The translations under genes and the position numbers were made by a program. DNA of 18,644 bases from Gemmatimonadota bacterium (GTDB lineage Bacteria; 4572-55; J002): positions 1 to 18,644 of the forward strand of contig RFFQ01000029.1 of NCBI GenBank assembly GCA_003697105.1. The letters run 5' to 3'. Numbering within the stretch: position 1 is the first letter of the stretch; each line of letters opens with the position of its first letter. The notes under the pieces were generated by a model that was not told the DNA's origin, made no database searches, and saw nothing but the letters and a program-made list of their open reading frames with translations. Shown here one piece after another: positions 7,591 to 15,652 of this stretch.

Positions 7591-9556
7591 CATCGAAACC
7601 CTGCGGGCACAAATCGAACAAGAAACAGAACCACGGGCAAAAATCGATCTGCAAAATCGCTTGGTGTTTGAACTCAGCTATTCCAACCCCGAAGAAGCCC
7701 AAACGTTGGTGAACGCCGTTGCCCAAAAAGCGGAACAGTTAGGGTATGCCGTAGGTCTGGCAAATAGCTACCGCAATATGGGAATTTTGGATATTTATCA
7801 GTCGGAATATCACCACGCGTTAGCGCATTTTTTGCGGGCAATTGAACTATACAAAGATGCCGGCTGTAAAGAAGGGTTGGCAACCACCTACAACAACATG
7901 GGCGTGATCTACTACTACTTGATTGACTATGAAAACACGCTAACTTACTACAAAAAAAGCCTTCAGCTCAGTGAAGAAATCAGTGACTATGAGACCCAAG
8001 TCTCGTTACTGAGCAATATTGGCGCGGTTTACGCCCAAATGGAGAACACCCGAGAGGCAAAGCATTACTTTGAACGGTCTTTAGCACTGGCAGAAGCACA
8101 TCAAGATTATGAAGGGCAGGTCAACGCGCTGCATAATTTAGCCCATGTTACCGAAGGCGAAAAACTCCATCAGGCGGCTCTAAATTACGCGCTGAAAGCC
8201 AAAAGCATTGTCGAAAACCACTACCCCAGCCAGCGACACTTGATGACCTGTTGGAGCGGAATCGGATTGGCATATCGGGGCTTAGAACGCTTTTCCGAGG
8301 CAATTGATTTTTACCAGCGCGCGTTGGAACTCAGTCGTAAACTCCATGATAAACGGGAACAAGTGATCGGTCTGCGTGAGATCGGTGAATGTTATATTGC
8401 CCTTCATCAAATGGAAAATGCATTAGATTACCTAAAACAAGCCGAACACCTCGCCGAGGCCATGGATTCTCAGGAGTTGGAAATTAATGTGTATGAATCG
8501 CTCTTTCGTCTATACGAACAGCAGAATGATATTGCCGCGGCATTAGCTTATCACAAAAAGTATCATCAGGCAGAGATCACGGTTTTAAGAGAAAAATATG
8601 ATCAAAACACACAGTTGCTTCAAGTGCGATTCCAAGTGGAACAAAAAGAACGTGAAGCCGAACTCTACCGGCGGGAAAACGAAGAACTTGAACGCCTCAA
8701 CGCGGAATTGGAAGCCACCAACCAGAAATTGGTCGAAACCCAAGCCCAATTGATAGAGTCACAAGCCAAACGTATTCAAGCAGAAAAACGAGCAACCCTC
8801 GGCGAACTTGCCGGAATGGTGACGCATGAAATCAATAACGCTCTCAGTGGTATTCGGAGTTCGTTAGAGCAAATTTATCACACGCCTCGTTTAGATGAAG
8901 ACCGGATTTGGCACTGCTGGGAGAACGACCAAGAAGGTACGGAGTTGCAAGCCTATCTGGCGAAACGCCGCATGGAAGAAGACCACATTATTGCCGCCAC
9001 CGAACTGGCACAGCGTGCTGAGGTACGGGCAGAACAGGTCATTAAAGACCTAAAAAGCCTTGTGGGAGATGAAAGTCAGGAACTGGGAACGATCCATCTT
9101 GTGGAGATATTCCGCAAAGCCGTACGATTACAATGGGAACGACTGGAGCGCATCAACATTATTGAGGATATTGAGTCTGAAGATTTAACCCTGACTGCCA
9201 CCAGTGGCGAAATAGGTCAACTTTTTTTGATTTTGCTGAGTAATGCCAGTGATGCCCTGAAAGACCACTCCGAACCGGAAATTCATGTGAAAATGCAAAC
9301 CCAAAATGGGGGAATTCAGGTTGATTTCAGCGATAATGGCTGTGGAATACCGCCATCGATTCAGGCGGAGATATTCCACCCGTTTTTTACCACCAAAGGG
9401 GAGTCCAGTTCTGGCGTGGGGCTTTCCACCTTTAAACGAATCATTGACGCCTACAACGGAACCATTCACCTCAAGAGTGACATTGGAAAAGGTACAACCT
9501 TCTCCTTTTGGTTACCCGAGGACGCCAAAGGAAAAACGGCTGTATTTAAATCGTAA
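7580..9556 (+). CDS. HK2: soluble TPR sensor histidine kinase
   Basis: Predicted cytosolic kinase of 658 residues. TPRs cover about residues 15-345 (TTYNNMGVIYYYLIDYENTL is one unit). A long coiled coil follows (EREAELYRRENEELERLNAEL, then QLIESQAKRIQAEK). The phosphoacceptor is H416 in THEINNALSG. The shared hairpin insert begins with W444 (IWHCWENDQEG). The GHKL domain has N555, DNGCG (D585), FHPFFTTK, SGVGLS and GTTF. The first asparagine of the N box is replaced by Ile (I551), a change shared with HK3, so nucleotide binding may differ from HK1. HK2 and HK3 look like a sister pair (shared VEIF/AVRLQW, LTATSGE and SGVGLST). The start lies inside the end of HK1 (11-base overlap) with little Shine-Dalgarno of its own, so translation is probably coupled. 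No membrane or DNA-binding part is visible. Confidence 0.92.
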   Translation: MATNIETLRAQIEQETEPRAKIDLQNRLVFELSYSNPEEAQTLVNAVAQKAEQLGYAVGLANSYRNMGILDIYQSEYHHALAHFLRAIELYKDAGCKEGLATTYNNMGVIYYYLIDYENTLTYYKKSLQLSEEISDYETQVSLLSNIGAVYAQMENTREAKHYFERSLALAEAHQDYEGQVNALHNLAHVTEGEKLHQAALNYALKAKSIVENHYPSQRHLMTCWSGIGLAYRGLERFSEAIDFYQRALELSRKLHDKREQVIGLREIGECYIALHQMENALDYLKQAEHLAEAMDSQELEINVYESLFRLYEQQNDIAAALAYHKKYHQAEITVLREKYDQNTQLLQVRFQVEQKEREAELYRRENEELERLNAELEATNQKLVETQAQLIESQAKRIQAEKRATLGELAGMVTHEINNALSGIRSSLEQIYHTPRLDEDRIWHCWENDQEGTELQAYLAKRRMEEDHIIAATELAQRAEVRAEQVIKDLKSLVGDESQELGTIHLVEIFRKAVRLQWERLERINIIEDIESEDLTLTATSGEIGQLFLILLSNASDALKDHSEPEIHVKMQTQNGGIQVDFSDNGCGIPPSIQAEIFHPFFTTKGESSSGVGLSTFKRIIDAYNGTIHLKSDIGKGTTFSFWLPEDAKGKTAVFKS

Positions 9557-9571
9557 ATCTAAGGTAAAACA

Positions 9572-11554
9572 ATGACAGAAAAAATAAAACAACTTCAAGA
9601 TCAACTCGAACATGCCTCCAGTGTACATGAAAAAGTTGATACCTTAACCGAGTTGTCAAAAGAGTATACTCAAAATCAACCGCACGAGGCACTATCCGCG
9701 GCAAATCAAGCGTTAGAACTTGCCAAAACCATTGATTATAAAAGTGGTATTGCCAAAGCATTAGCCCGATTGTGCCGCTGTTATGAACGGTTTTCCAATT
9801 ATGAAAAAGCCCTCTCATTAGGTCTGGAATCCCTAGAGTTATTTGAATCTATCGACGATGACAACGGCAAAGCCGGCATTTTAAGCCGGTTGGCCTGGAT
9901 TTATCAAACTTTAGGCGATTATGCCACCGCCCTTGATCACGCCATGACCAGTTTGGAATTATACCGTAAGATCAATGATCCCCAAGGAATTTTTAGTGCG
10001 TTCAACACGTTGGGTTCCGTCAGTGGTAATGCAGGTGACCCCGATAAAGCATTGGAATATTACGAAGAAGCGTTACAAATCAGTCGGGAATCCAATTTAC
10101 GAGCCAGTGAAGCCGTCGCCCTCGTCAATATCGGCACAGTTTATTGCCGGACATTTGACGACCCGGAAGAAACCAAAACCAAAAATGAACTGGCGATTCA
10201 ATATTTTGAAAAAAGCGGTGTAATCTTTGAGGAAGAAAAGAATCTGTTCAATAAAAATATCACGATAATGAACACCGGCGCTGCCTATCTCAACTTGAAA
10301 AAATATCCTGAGGCGCTGGAATGCTTTTACCACAGCTTGGAAACCGCAGAATCACTCGAACAAAAGTCCATCCAAGCCCATTGCCTGAGCAATATTGCGG
10401 GCGTGTACTCCCAGCAAGAAAAATATGATGAGGCGTGTACCTATTACTTCCGTGCTCTCGCCTTAGCTGAAGATACCAAAGAGAAACCCCGTTTGGCGGC
10501 GATTCATCAAAATTTAGCCGAAGTGTTTGAAAAGATGGAGGAGTTCACCAAAGCCTTGGAACACTTCAAAAAATACCATGAACTAAATAGCGAAGTTTTT
10601 AATGAAAATTCAGACCGGAAATTGAAGAACTTACAAGTCATGCATCAAGTGGATCAGTCCAAGCGGGAAGCCGATCTTTTACGAGAAAAAAACGAAGAAC
10701 TCGCCAAATTAAATCAGGAATTAGAGCAAACCAATGAACAATTGGTCAAAACACAAATTCAACTGATGCAGGCACAAGCAAAACGGCTGGAAAATGAACG
10801 AATGGCGGCGTTAGGGGGGATTACCAATATGGTCGCCCACGAGATGAATAATGCTCTGAACGCTTTAAAAATGCCCCTCGAACAACTGAGTAACTTGCCG
10901 AAATTAGATAGCGAGCGCATTTGGCACTATTGGGAAAATGACGATGATGGTATCGAACTTCAGGCATACCTCGCCCAGCGAGAACGAGAATTGAAAACCG
11001 CTGCTGACTGTGTCGAATGTGCGAAAAATGCGGAACTTCGGATGGAACAGGTTATTTGCGGCTTACGACATTTAGCCGGCGAAAAAAGTCAAGATTTACG
11101 CTCAATTAACATCGTTGAAATTTTTCAGGAAGCTGTCCGCTTGCAATGGCAATATCTGGAAAAGCTGGCACTCATCAAAGAGATAGAACAACCGGAAATG
11201 TATCTCACCGCTACCAGCGGTGAATTGGGGCAAATCTTCCTCATTTTAATCAGCAATGCTTGTGATGCCCTGAAAAATAAGCCTCATCCCACCATCACGG
11301 TTAAAATGCACTATAAAAATGACGGTATTGAAATTCTATTTCAGGATAACGGTAGCGGAATACCCTCTGATATCCAACAACGAATATTTGACCCCTTTTT
11401 TACCACCAAAGGTGAACAAAACTCCGGGGTGGGGCTTTCCACCCTGAAGCGAATTATTACCAAATACAAAGGGCATCTTACCGTCGCCAGCGAAGAAAAT
11501 GAAGGTACAACGTTCCGAATTTGGCTTCCCCTGCATACTAAAGCGAGCCGCTAA
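9572..11554 (+). CDS. HK3: soluble TPR sensor histidine kinase, divergent insert
   Basis: Predicted cytosolic kinase of 660 residues with the same plan as its neighbours: TPRs to about residue 350, a coiled coil (KREADLLREKNEELAKLNQEL), a phosphoacceptor domain with H423 (AHEMNNALNA), and a GHKL domain with N562, DNGSG (D592), FDPFFTTK, SGVGLS and GTTF. One TPR unit near residues 185-225 is irregular and longer (DDPEETKTKNELAIQYFEKS). This copy departs most from the hairpin-insert consensus: the second position after the first Trp is Tyr, not Cys (W451, HYWENDDDG). The first N-box asparagine is Ile (I558), as in HK2. ATG 9572 is preceded by AAGG at a good distance, 15 bases after the HK2 stop. 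Its stop shares one base with the HK4 start (TAATG). The ligand and output are not evident. Confidence 0.92.
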   Translation: MTEKIKQLQDQLEHASSVHEKVDTLTELSKEYTQNQPHEALSAANQALELAKTIDYKSGIAKALARLCRCYERFSNYEKALSLGLESLELFESIDDDNGKAGILSRLAWIYQTLGDYATALDHAMTSLELYRKINDPQGIFSAFNTLGSVSGNAGDPDKALEYYEEALQISRESNLRASEAVALVNIGTVYCRTFDDPEETKTKNELAIQYFEKSGVIFEEEKNLFNKNITIMNTGAAYLNLKKYPEALECFYHSLETAESLEQKSIQAHCLSNIAGVYSQQEKYDEACTYYFRALALAEDTKEKPRLAAIHQNLAEVFEKMEEFTKALEHFKKYHELNSEVFNENSDRKLKNLQVMHQVDQSKREADLLREKNEELAKLNQELEQTNEQLVKTQIQLMQAQAKRLENERMAALGGITNMVAHEMNNALNALKMPLEQLSNLPKLDSERIWHYWENDDDGIELQAYLAQRERELKTAADCVECAKNAELRMEQVICGLRHLAGEKSQDLRSINIVEIFQEAVRLQWQYLEKLALIKEIEQPEMYLTATSGELGQIFLILISNACDALKNKPHPTITVKMHYKNDGIEILFQDNGSGIPSDIQQRIFDPFFTTKGEQNSGVGLSTLKRIITKYKGHLTVASEENEGTTFRIWLPLHTKASR

Positions 11555-13527
11555 TGACCGATCCCATCCAACATCTTGAACAGAAATTGGAAACCGTTAC
11601 CCGTGAGGCAGAACGGGTCGATCTGCTAAATGACCTCACCAAAGCGTGGGCAACCCGTTCCATCGACAAAGCGGCGATGTACGCCCAAAAAGCCCTCGAA
11701 CTCGCCGAACAGATCAATTACCCCTTTGGATTCGCCGTTGCCTTATACCGGGGTGGCGCCGTCTCTTTTTATCAGGGATACGCGACAAAAACAATTCAAC
11801 AATGCCAACGCGCTTGTGAGATGTTTAAAGAATTGGGCGAAGCCGAGTTGATGATCGAATCGTTGCAGTACACCGGTAACGGTTACATGGAATTGGGTGA
11901 CCATGAAAAAGCGTTAGATTATCTGATCCAAGCGCTACGCGCCGCTGAAGAACTCGGGGATAAATCCATAATCGCTAAATGCTTGAATACGTTGGGTAAT
12001 TTCTACAACGAAATTCGGCAACGAGAGCGTGGCATGAAGTATCATCAGCAGGCATTACAACTTTATCAGGAGATCGGTGATCACGATGGAATTGCGGTGG
12101 CTCAAACCAATCTGGGTATTGGATACACCCAATGTGAGCAATACGACCAAGCGGTAGAAGCTTTTACCACTGCCTTGCATTATTACGAGGAAATGGGGCA
12201 AACCTTACGGGCGGCGCAGGTGATGAATAACCTAGGGTTCTTATATAAACGACAGGAACAATGGGACACCGCCTTGGAGTATTTCAACCGCTCATTGGAC
12301 ATCAAAACCCAACACCATGATCAGCGGGGGATGATTCATTCCTTGATGAATAAGAGTGAGATTCTCAATAACCTAGGTCAGCCGGAAACCGCACTGGAAA
12401 ATCAGTTGACCGCCTTACGCCTAGCGGAAGAACTCAGCCTAAAATCAATGATCGCTAACATTAACTATAACATTGCCCATACCTACACCATGTTGGGGGA
12501 TCACAAAACCGCCTACCAATCTCTTCTGAAATATGTAGAATTAAATCGGGAGTTAACCTCCGAAGATATGCGAAAGAAACTTGCCGAAATGGAAACACAG
12601 AATGAACTGGAGCGAAAAGAAAGAGAAACTGAATTATACCGCCTGAAAAATGTCGAATTAGCGCGACTGAATGAAGAATTGGAGAAAACAAACCAATCCT
12701 TGATCGAAACTCAGCTTAAATTGGTGGAATCTCAAGCGCAACGGATTCAAGCAGAGAAATTAGCAACCCTTGGTGAACTGGCGGGGGTCATCGCTCATGA
12801 AGTCAACAATGCCTTGAGTGGCATCATGGTGCCCAATGAAATCATTTTGAACACGCCGGAGTTGGATCGGGACAAAATCTGGCAATGTTGGGAATCAGAT
12901 GAAGATGGCAGTTTGCTCGAAGCCTATCTGGACCAGCGGGAAAAGGAATTCCGCCGGGTGAAATCGGCCGCAGATATGATTCGCACCGCCGCTAAACGGG
13001 CGGCACATGTGGTGGATGACCTGCAAAATCTCATTGGGGGACGAAGCCGGCAGTTGGGTCCGGTGAACCTGTGCCAAGTGTTCCGGAGTGCCTGCCGTCT
13101 CCAAAAACAGCGCCTCGAACGGATCACCATTATTGAAGAATTTGAGTGTGACCCTTTAGAAATCGTTATCACCAGCGGGGAAGTGGGGCAGATTTTTATG
13201 CATTTGCTGGTTAATGCCAGTGATGCCCTGCAAGAGCAAAAAAGCGCAATCATCACGGTCCGAATGTACCGCCAAGCGAACGGAGTCCAGATTGAATGTG
13301 CCGATAATGGTCGTGGCATACCACCAGACCACCTAGAACACCTTTTTGATCCGTTCTTCTCCACCAAAACCCGGGACGGTTCCGGCTTAGGATTGACCGC
13401 CGTTAAGCGTATTATTGAAGAATACGGTGGATCCATTGATGTTCAAAGTGAAATCGGAGTAGGCACAACCTTTTCGGTGTGGTTGCCAACGGATCACAAA
13501 GGAAAAGGTCGCGTATTTCATTTATAA
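11554..13527 (+). CDS. HK4: soluble TPR sensor histidine kinase
   Basis: Predicted cytosolic kinase of 657 residues. The N terminus (LETVT, then ERVDLLNDL) closely matches HK5. TPRs run to about residue 345 (for example NNLGFLYKRQEQWDTALEYF). The linker ETELYRLKNVELARL is nearly identical to the one before the GAF domain of HK1, but here it runs on into a coil (NEELEKTNQSLIETQ). The phosphoacceptor is H415 (AHEVNNALSG). The shared insert starts at W443 (IWQCWESDEDG). The GHKL domain has N554, DNGRG (D584), FDPFFSTK, SGLGLT and GTTF. The first N-box asparagine is His (H550), which is unusual. The last residues (KGKGRVF) resemble the tail of HK2 (KGKTAVF). The start codon shares its A with the HK3 stop, so the two are likely translationally coupled. 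Confidence 0.92.
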   Translation: MTDPIQHLEQKLETVTREAERVDLLNDLTKAWATRSIDKAAMYAQKALELAEQINYPFGFAVALYRGGAVSFYQGYATKTIQQCQRACEMFKELGEAELMIESLQYTGNGYMELGDHEKALDYLIQALRAAEELGDKSIIAKCLNTLGNFYNEIRQRERGMKYHQQALQLYQEIGDHDGIAVAQTNLGIGYTQCEQYDQAVEAFTTALHYYEEMGQTLRAAQVMNNLGFLYKRQEQWDTALEYFNRSLDIKTQHHDQRGMIHSLMNKSEILNNLGQPETALENQLTALRLAEELSLKSMIANINYNIAHTYTMLGDHKTAYQSLLKYVELNRELTSEDMRKKLAEMETQNELERKERETELYRLKNVELARLNEELEKTNQSLIETQLKLVESQAQRIQAEKLATLGELAGVIAHEVNNALSGIMVPNEIILNTPELDRDKIWQCWESDEDGSLLEAYLDQREKEFRRVKSAADMIRTAAKRAAHVVDDLQNLIGGRSRQLGPVNLCQVFRSACRLQKQRLERITIIEEFECDPLEIVITSGEVGQIFMHLLVNASDALQEQKSAIITVRMYRQANGVQIECADNGRGIPPDHLEHLFDPFFSTKTRDGSGLGLTAVKRIIEEYGGSIDVQSEIGVGTTFSVWLPTDHKGKGRVFHL

Positions 13528-13548
13528 CACGGCAGAGAGATGACCACC

Positions 13549-15528
13549 ATGTCTGAGTTGGCAAAAAAACTGAAAACCCAATTGGAGACCGTCACCGACC
13601 CCGCCACAAGGGTCGATCTTCTCAACCAGTTGGCGTGGCATACATGGCGCCAAGATGCCAATCAAGCACTCCGCTATAGTGAGCAGGCGTTTGCTCTGGC
13701 ACACGAGATCAATTATCCCAAAGGCATTATCCAAAGTTTGATCCGTAAAGGACTAAGTTGCCTGACATTTGCCCGCTATGACGAGGCACTATCTCACTTC
13801 CAAACCGCATTGCGCATAATGGATGACACCGGGGAAACCGGCGAGAAGGGATTTATTCATAACCGAATCGGTGTGGTCTATTACAATTTGGGAGATTATA
13901 ATAAAGCCTTGCAAGAACAATTAGTCTGCTTAGAAATCAGTCAAGAAACTCAGGATAAACGGCTGGAAAGCCGGGCTTTAAACAGCATCGGTATCATTAG
14001 TAATGCGTTGGAACGCTTTGAAGAAGCACTCGAATATTACCAACGAAGTATGACCCTCGCCGAAGAGATTAACGACTTGCAATTACAGGCGTTTGCGCTT
14101 AATAACATGGGCACCGTTTATGACTCCCTAAAACATTATGATAAAGCCCTCGAAAATTATCGAAAAAGCATTGAAATCAATGAAAAGTTAGGAAATGATA
14201 CCGCCCGCGCAATTGGGATCAGCAACATGGGAGATGCATATCGTCTAATGAAAGATTACCCCCAAGCCTTAAAATATTATCAAGAAGCACTCGCCATCGA
14301 CCGGCAACGGGGAACAAAAAGCAGTGAAGCACACGTGTTGCACTCCTTAGGCGAACTGTATCTGGAACAAAAGGATACAGAACAGGCATTGCACTACCTC
14401 ACAGCGGCGTTGGAACTCAGCCAGCAGATTAAAAATAAGCATTTGGTATTCGAGGTGCATTTCTCGCTCTCCAAATTATATCGCACGGTAGAAGATTTTG
14501 AGCAAGCGTTAACCCATTTTGAGAAATATCATCAGATTAAAGAAGAAGTCCTCAATGAAGACTCCGCCCAAAAGGTGAAAAATTTCCAAATCCGGCTCGA
14601 ACTGGAGCGGAAAGAAAAAGAAGCCGAAATTTACCGCAAAAAAAATGAAGAATTGGCTCGTTTGAACGAAGAACTCGAAAAAACGAACCAACAACTGCTG
14701 GAAGCCCAAATTCAGACGGTTACTGCCCAAGCAAAACAGATGGAAGCGGAACGGCTGGCAACATTGGGACGGGTTGCCAGTATGATCGGGCATGATATGA
14801 ACAATGCCCTCAGCGGGGTCATTTCCCCTTTAGAATATATCATCTTGGCAGAACCCCTCGATCAGGGTGAAATTTGGGACTGTTGGGAAACCGATGAAGA
14901 TGGTAGTCGCCTAAAAGCCTATCTGGAAGAATGGGAAAAAACATGGAACCGGATACAGGACGCCGCCCAAATGATCCAAATCGGCGCAAAACGAGCGCAC
15001 ATGGTGATTAACGACCTGCAAAGTGCTGTCGGTGGCAAAAGCCAGAAACTGGGCTATATCAATCTACCGGATGTCTTTCGGGAAAGTGTCCGGCTGCAGA
15101 AAAAACATTTGCTGAACATCAATGTTATCGAAAAATTTGAGAGCGAGGAGATGCGGGTTGTGACCACCAGTGGTGCCATGAGCCAAATATTTATGAACCT
15201 CCTGATCAATGCCTGCCATGCGCTAGAAGGACGGGAAAACCCGACGATCATTGTCGAATTGAAAACCAAAAATGAGGGGGTCGAAATCCGTATTTCCGAT
15301 AATGGAAAGGGTATTCCCGAAGACATCATGCCCCATATTTTTAAGCCCTTCTTCTCCACCAAAGGTGAAGATGGCTCCGGGTTGGGGTTAGCCGCCATCA
15401 AACAAATTTTGAAAGGGTTTAACGGTACCATCGAGGTCGAAAGTGAACTGGGTAAAGGCACTACTTTTATCGTTTGGATACCCAAAGAGGGTAAAGAAGT
15501 TCCGCTAATGAAACCACGCTGGGTCTAA
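13549..15528 (+). CDS. HK5: soluble TPR sensor histidine kinase
   Basis: Predicted cytosolic kinase of 659 residues from ATG 13549. An in-frame ATG at 13540 would add three residues. I prefer 13549 because it puts 11 residues before the LETVT motif, as in HK2, HK3 and HK4, and leaves GAGAG about nine bases upstream. TPRs fill about residues 15-345 (ALNNMGTVYDSLKHYDKAL is one). The coil is KEKEAEIYRKKNEELARLNEEL. The phosphoacceptor is H415 in IGHDMNNALSG; Asp follows His instead of Glu, a known conservative variant in kinases. The insert starts at W443 (IWDCWETDEDG). The GHKL domain has N550 and N554, DNGKG (D584), FKPFFSTK, SGLGLA and GTTF. It ends the tightly packed part of the array, and 124 non-coding bases separate it from HK6. 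No clear terminator is seen after it. Confidence 0.92.
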   Translation: MSELAKKLKTQLETVTDPATRVDLLNQLAWHTWRQDANQALRYSEQAFALAHEINYPKGIIQSLIRKGLSCLTFARYDEALSHFQTALRIMDDTGETGEKGFIHNRIGVVYYNLGDYNKALQEQLVCLEISQETQDKRLESRALNSIGIISNALERFEEALEYYQRSMTLAEEINDLQLQAFALNNMGTVYDSLKHYDKALENYRKSIEINEKLGNDTARAIGISNMGDAYRLMKDYPQALKYYQEALAIDRQRGTKSSEAHVLHSLGELYLEQKDTEQALHYLTAALELSQQIKNKHLVFEVHFSLSKLYRTVEDFEQALTHFEKYHQIKEEVLNEDSAQKVKNFQIRLELERKEKEAEIYRKKNEELARLNEELEKTNQQLLEAQIQTVTAQAKQMEAERLATLGRVASMIGHDMNNALSGVISPLEYIILAEPLDQGEIWDCWETDEDGSRLKAYLEEWEKTWNRIQDAAQMIQIGAKRAHMVINDLQSAVGGKSQKLGYINLPDVFRESVRLQKKHLLNINVIEKFESEEMRVVTTSGAMSQIFMNLLINACHALEGRENPTIIVELKTKNEGVEIRISDNGKGIPEDIMPHIFKPFFSTKGEDGSGLGLAAIKQILKGFNGTIEVESELGKGTTFIVWIPKEGKEVPLMKPRWV

Positions 15529-15584
15529 CCTGTATTATTTGTAACATGATACCCCAACGGCTCTAGAAAAAAATATAAACGACA

Positions 15585-15612
15585 TTGACTCTTTTCGCGG
15601 TTTATGAATAAT
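15585..15612 (+). promoter_or_regulatory. Candidate sigma70-type promoter for HK6, fluC and DUF190
   Basis: TTGACT (15585-15590) and AATAAT (15607-15612) are each one base from consensus and 16 bases apart, in the AT-rich 124-base gap between HK5 and HK6. This is the only real intergenic space inside the kinase array, so a second transcription unit (HK6, fluC, DUF190) may start here, about 40 bases before the HK6 start codon. No terminator is seen for HK5, so read-through remains possible. Confidence 0.5.
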
Positions 15613-15652
15613 TCAGGCTAAATAAAACGGTCCCGATTTTGTGGGGAAGGAA

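Noticed and set aside
12924-13436. Long - strand open frame (170 codons) opposite HK4
   Set aside because: It lies entirely opposite conserved kinase coding sequence, with no recognisable domain; it is a shadow of the + strand gene.
15529-15652. Fluoride riboswitch upstream of the HK6-fluC unit
   Set aside because: I could not find the conserved fluoride-aptamer core or its pseudoknot; the gap is AT-rich and better explained by a promoter.
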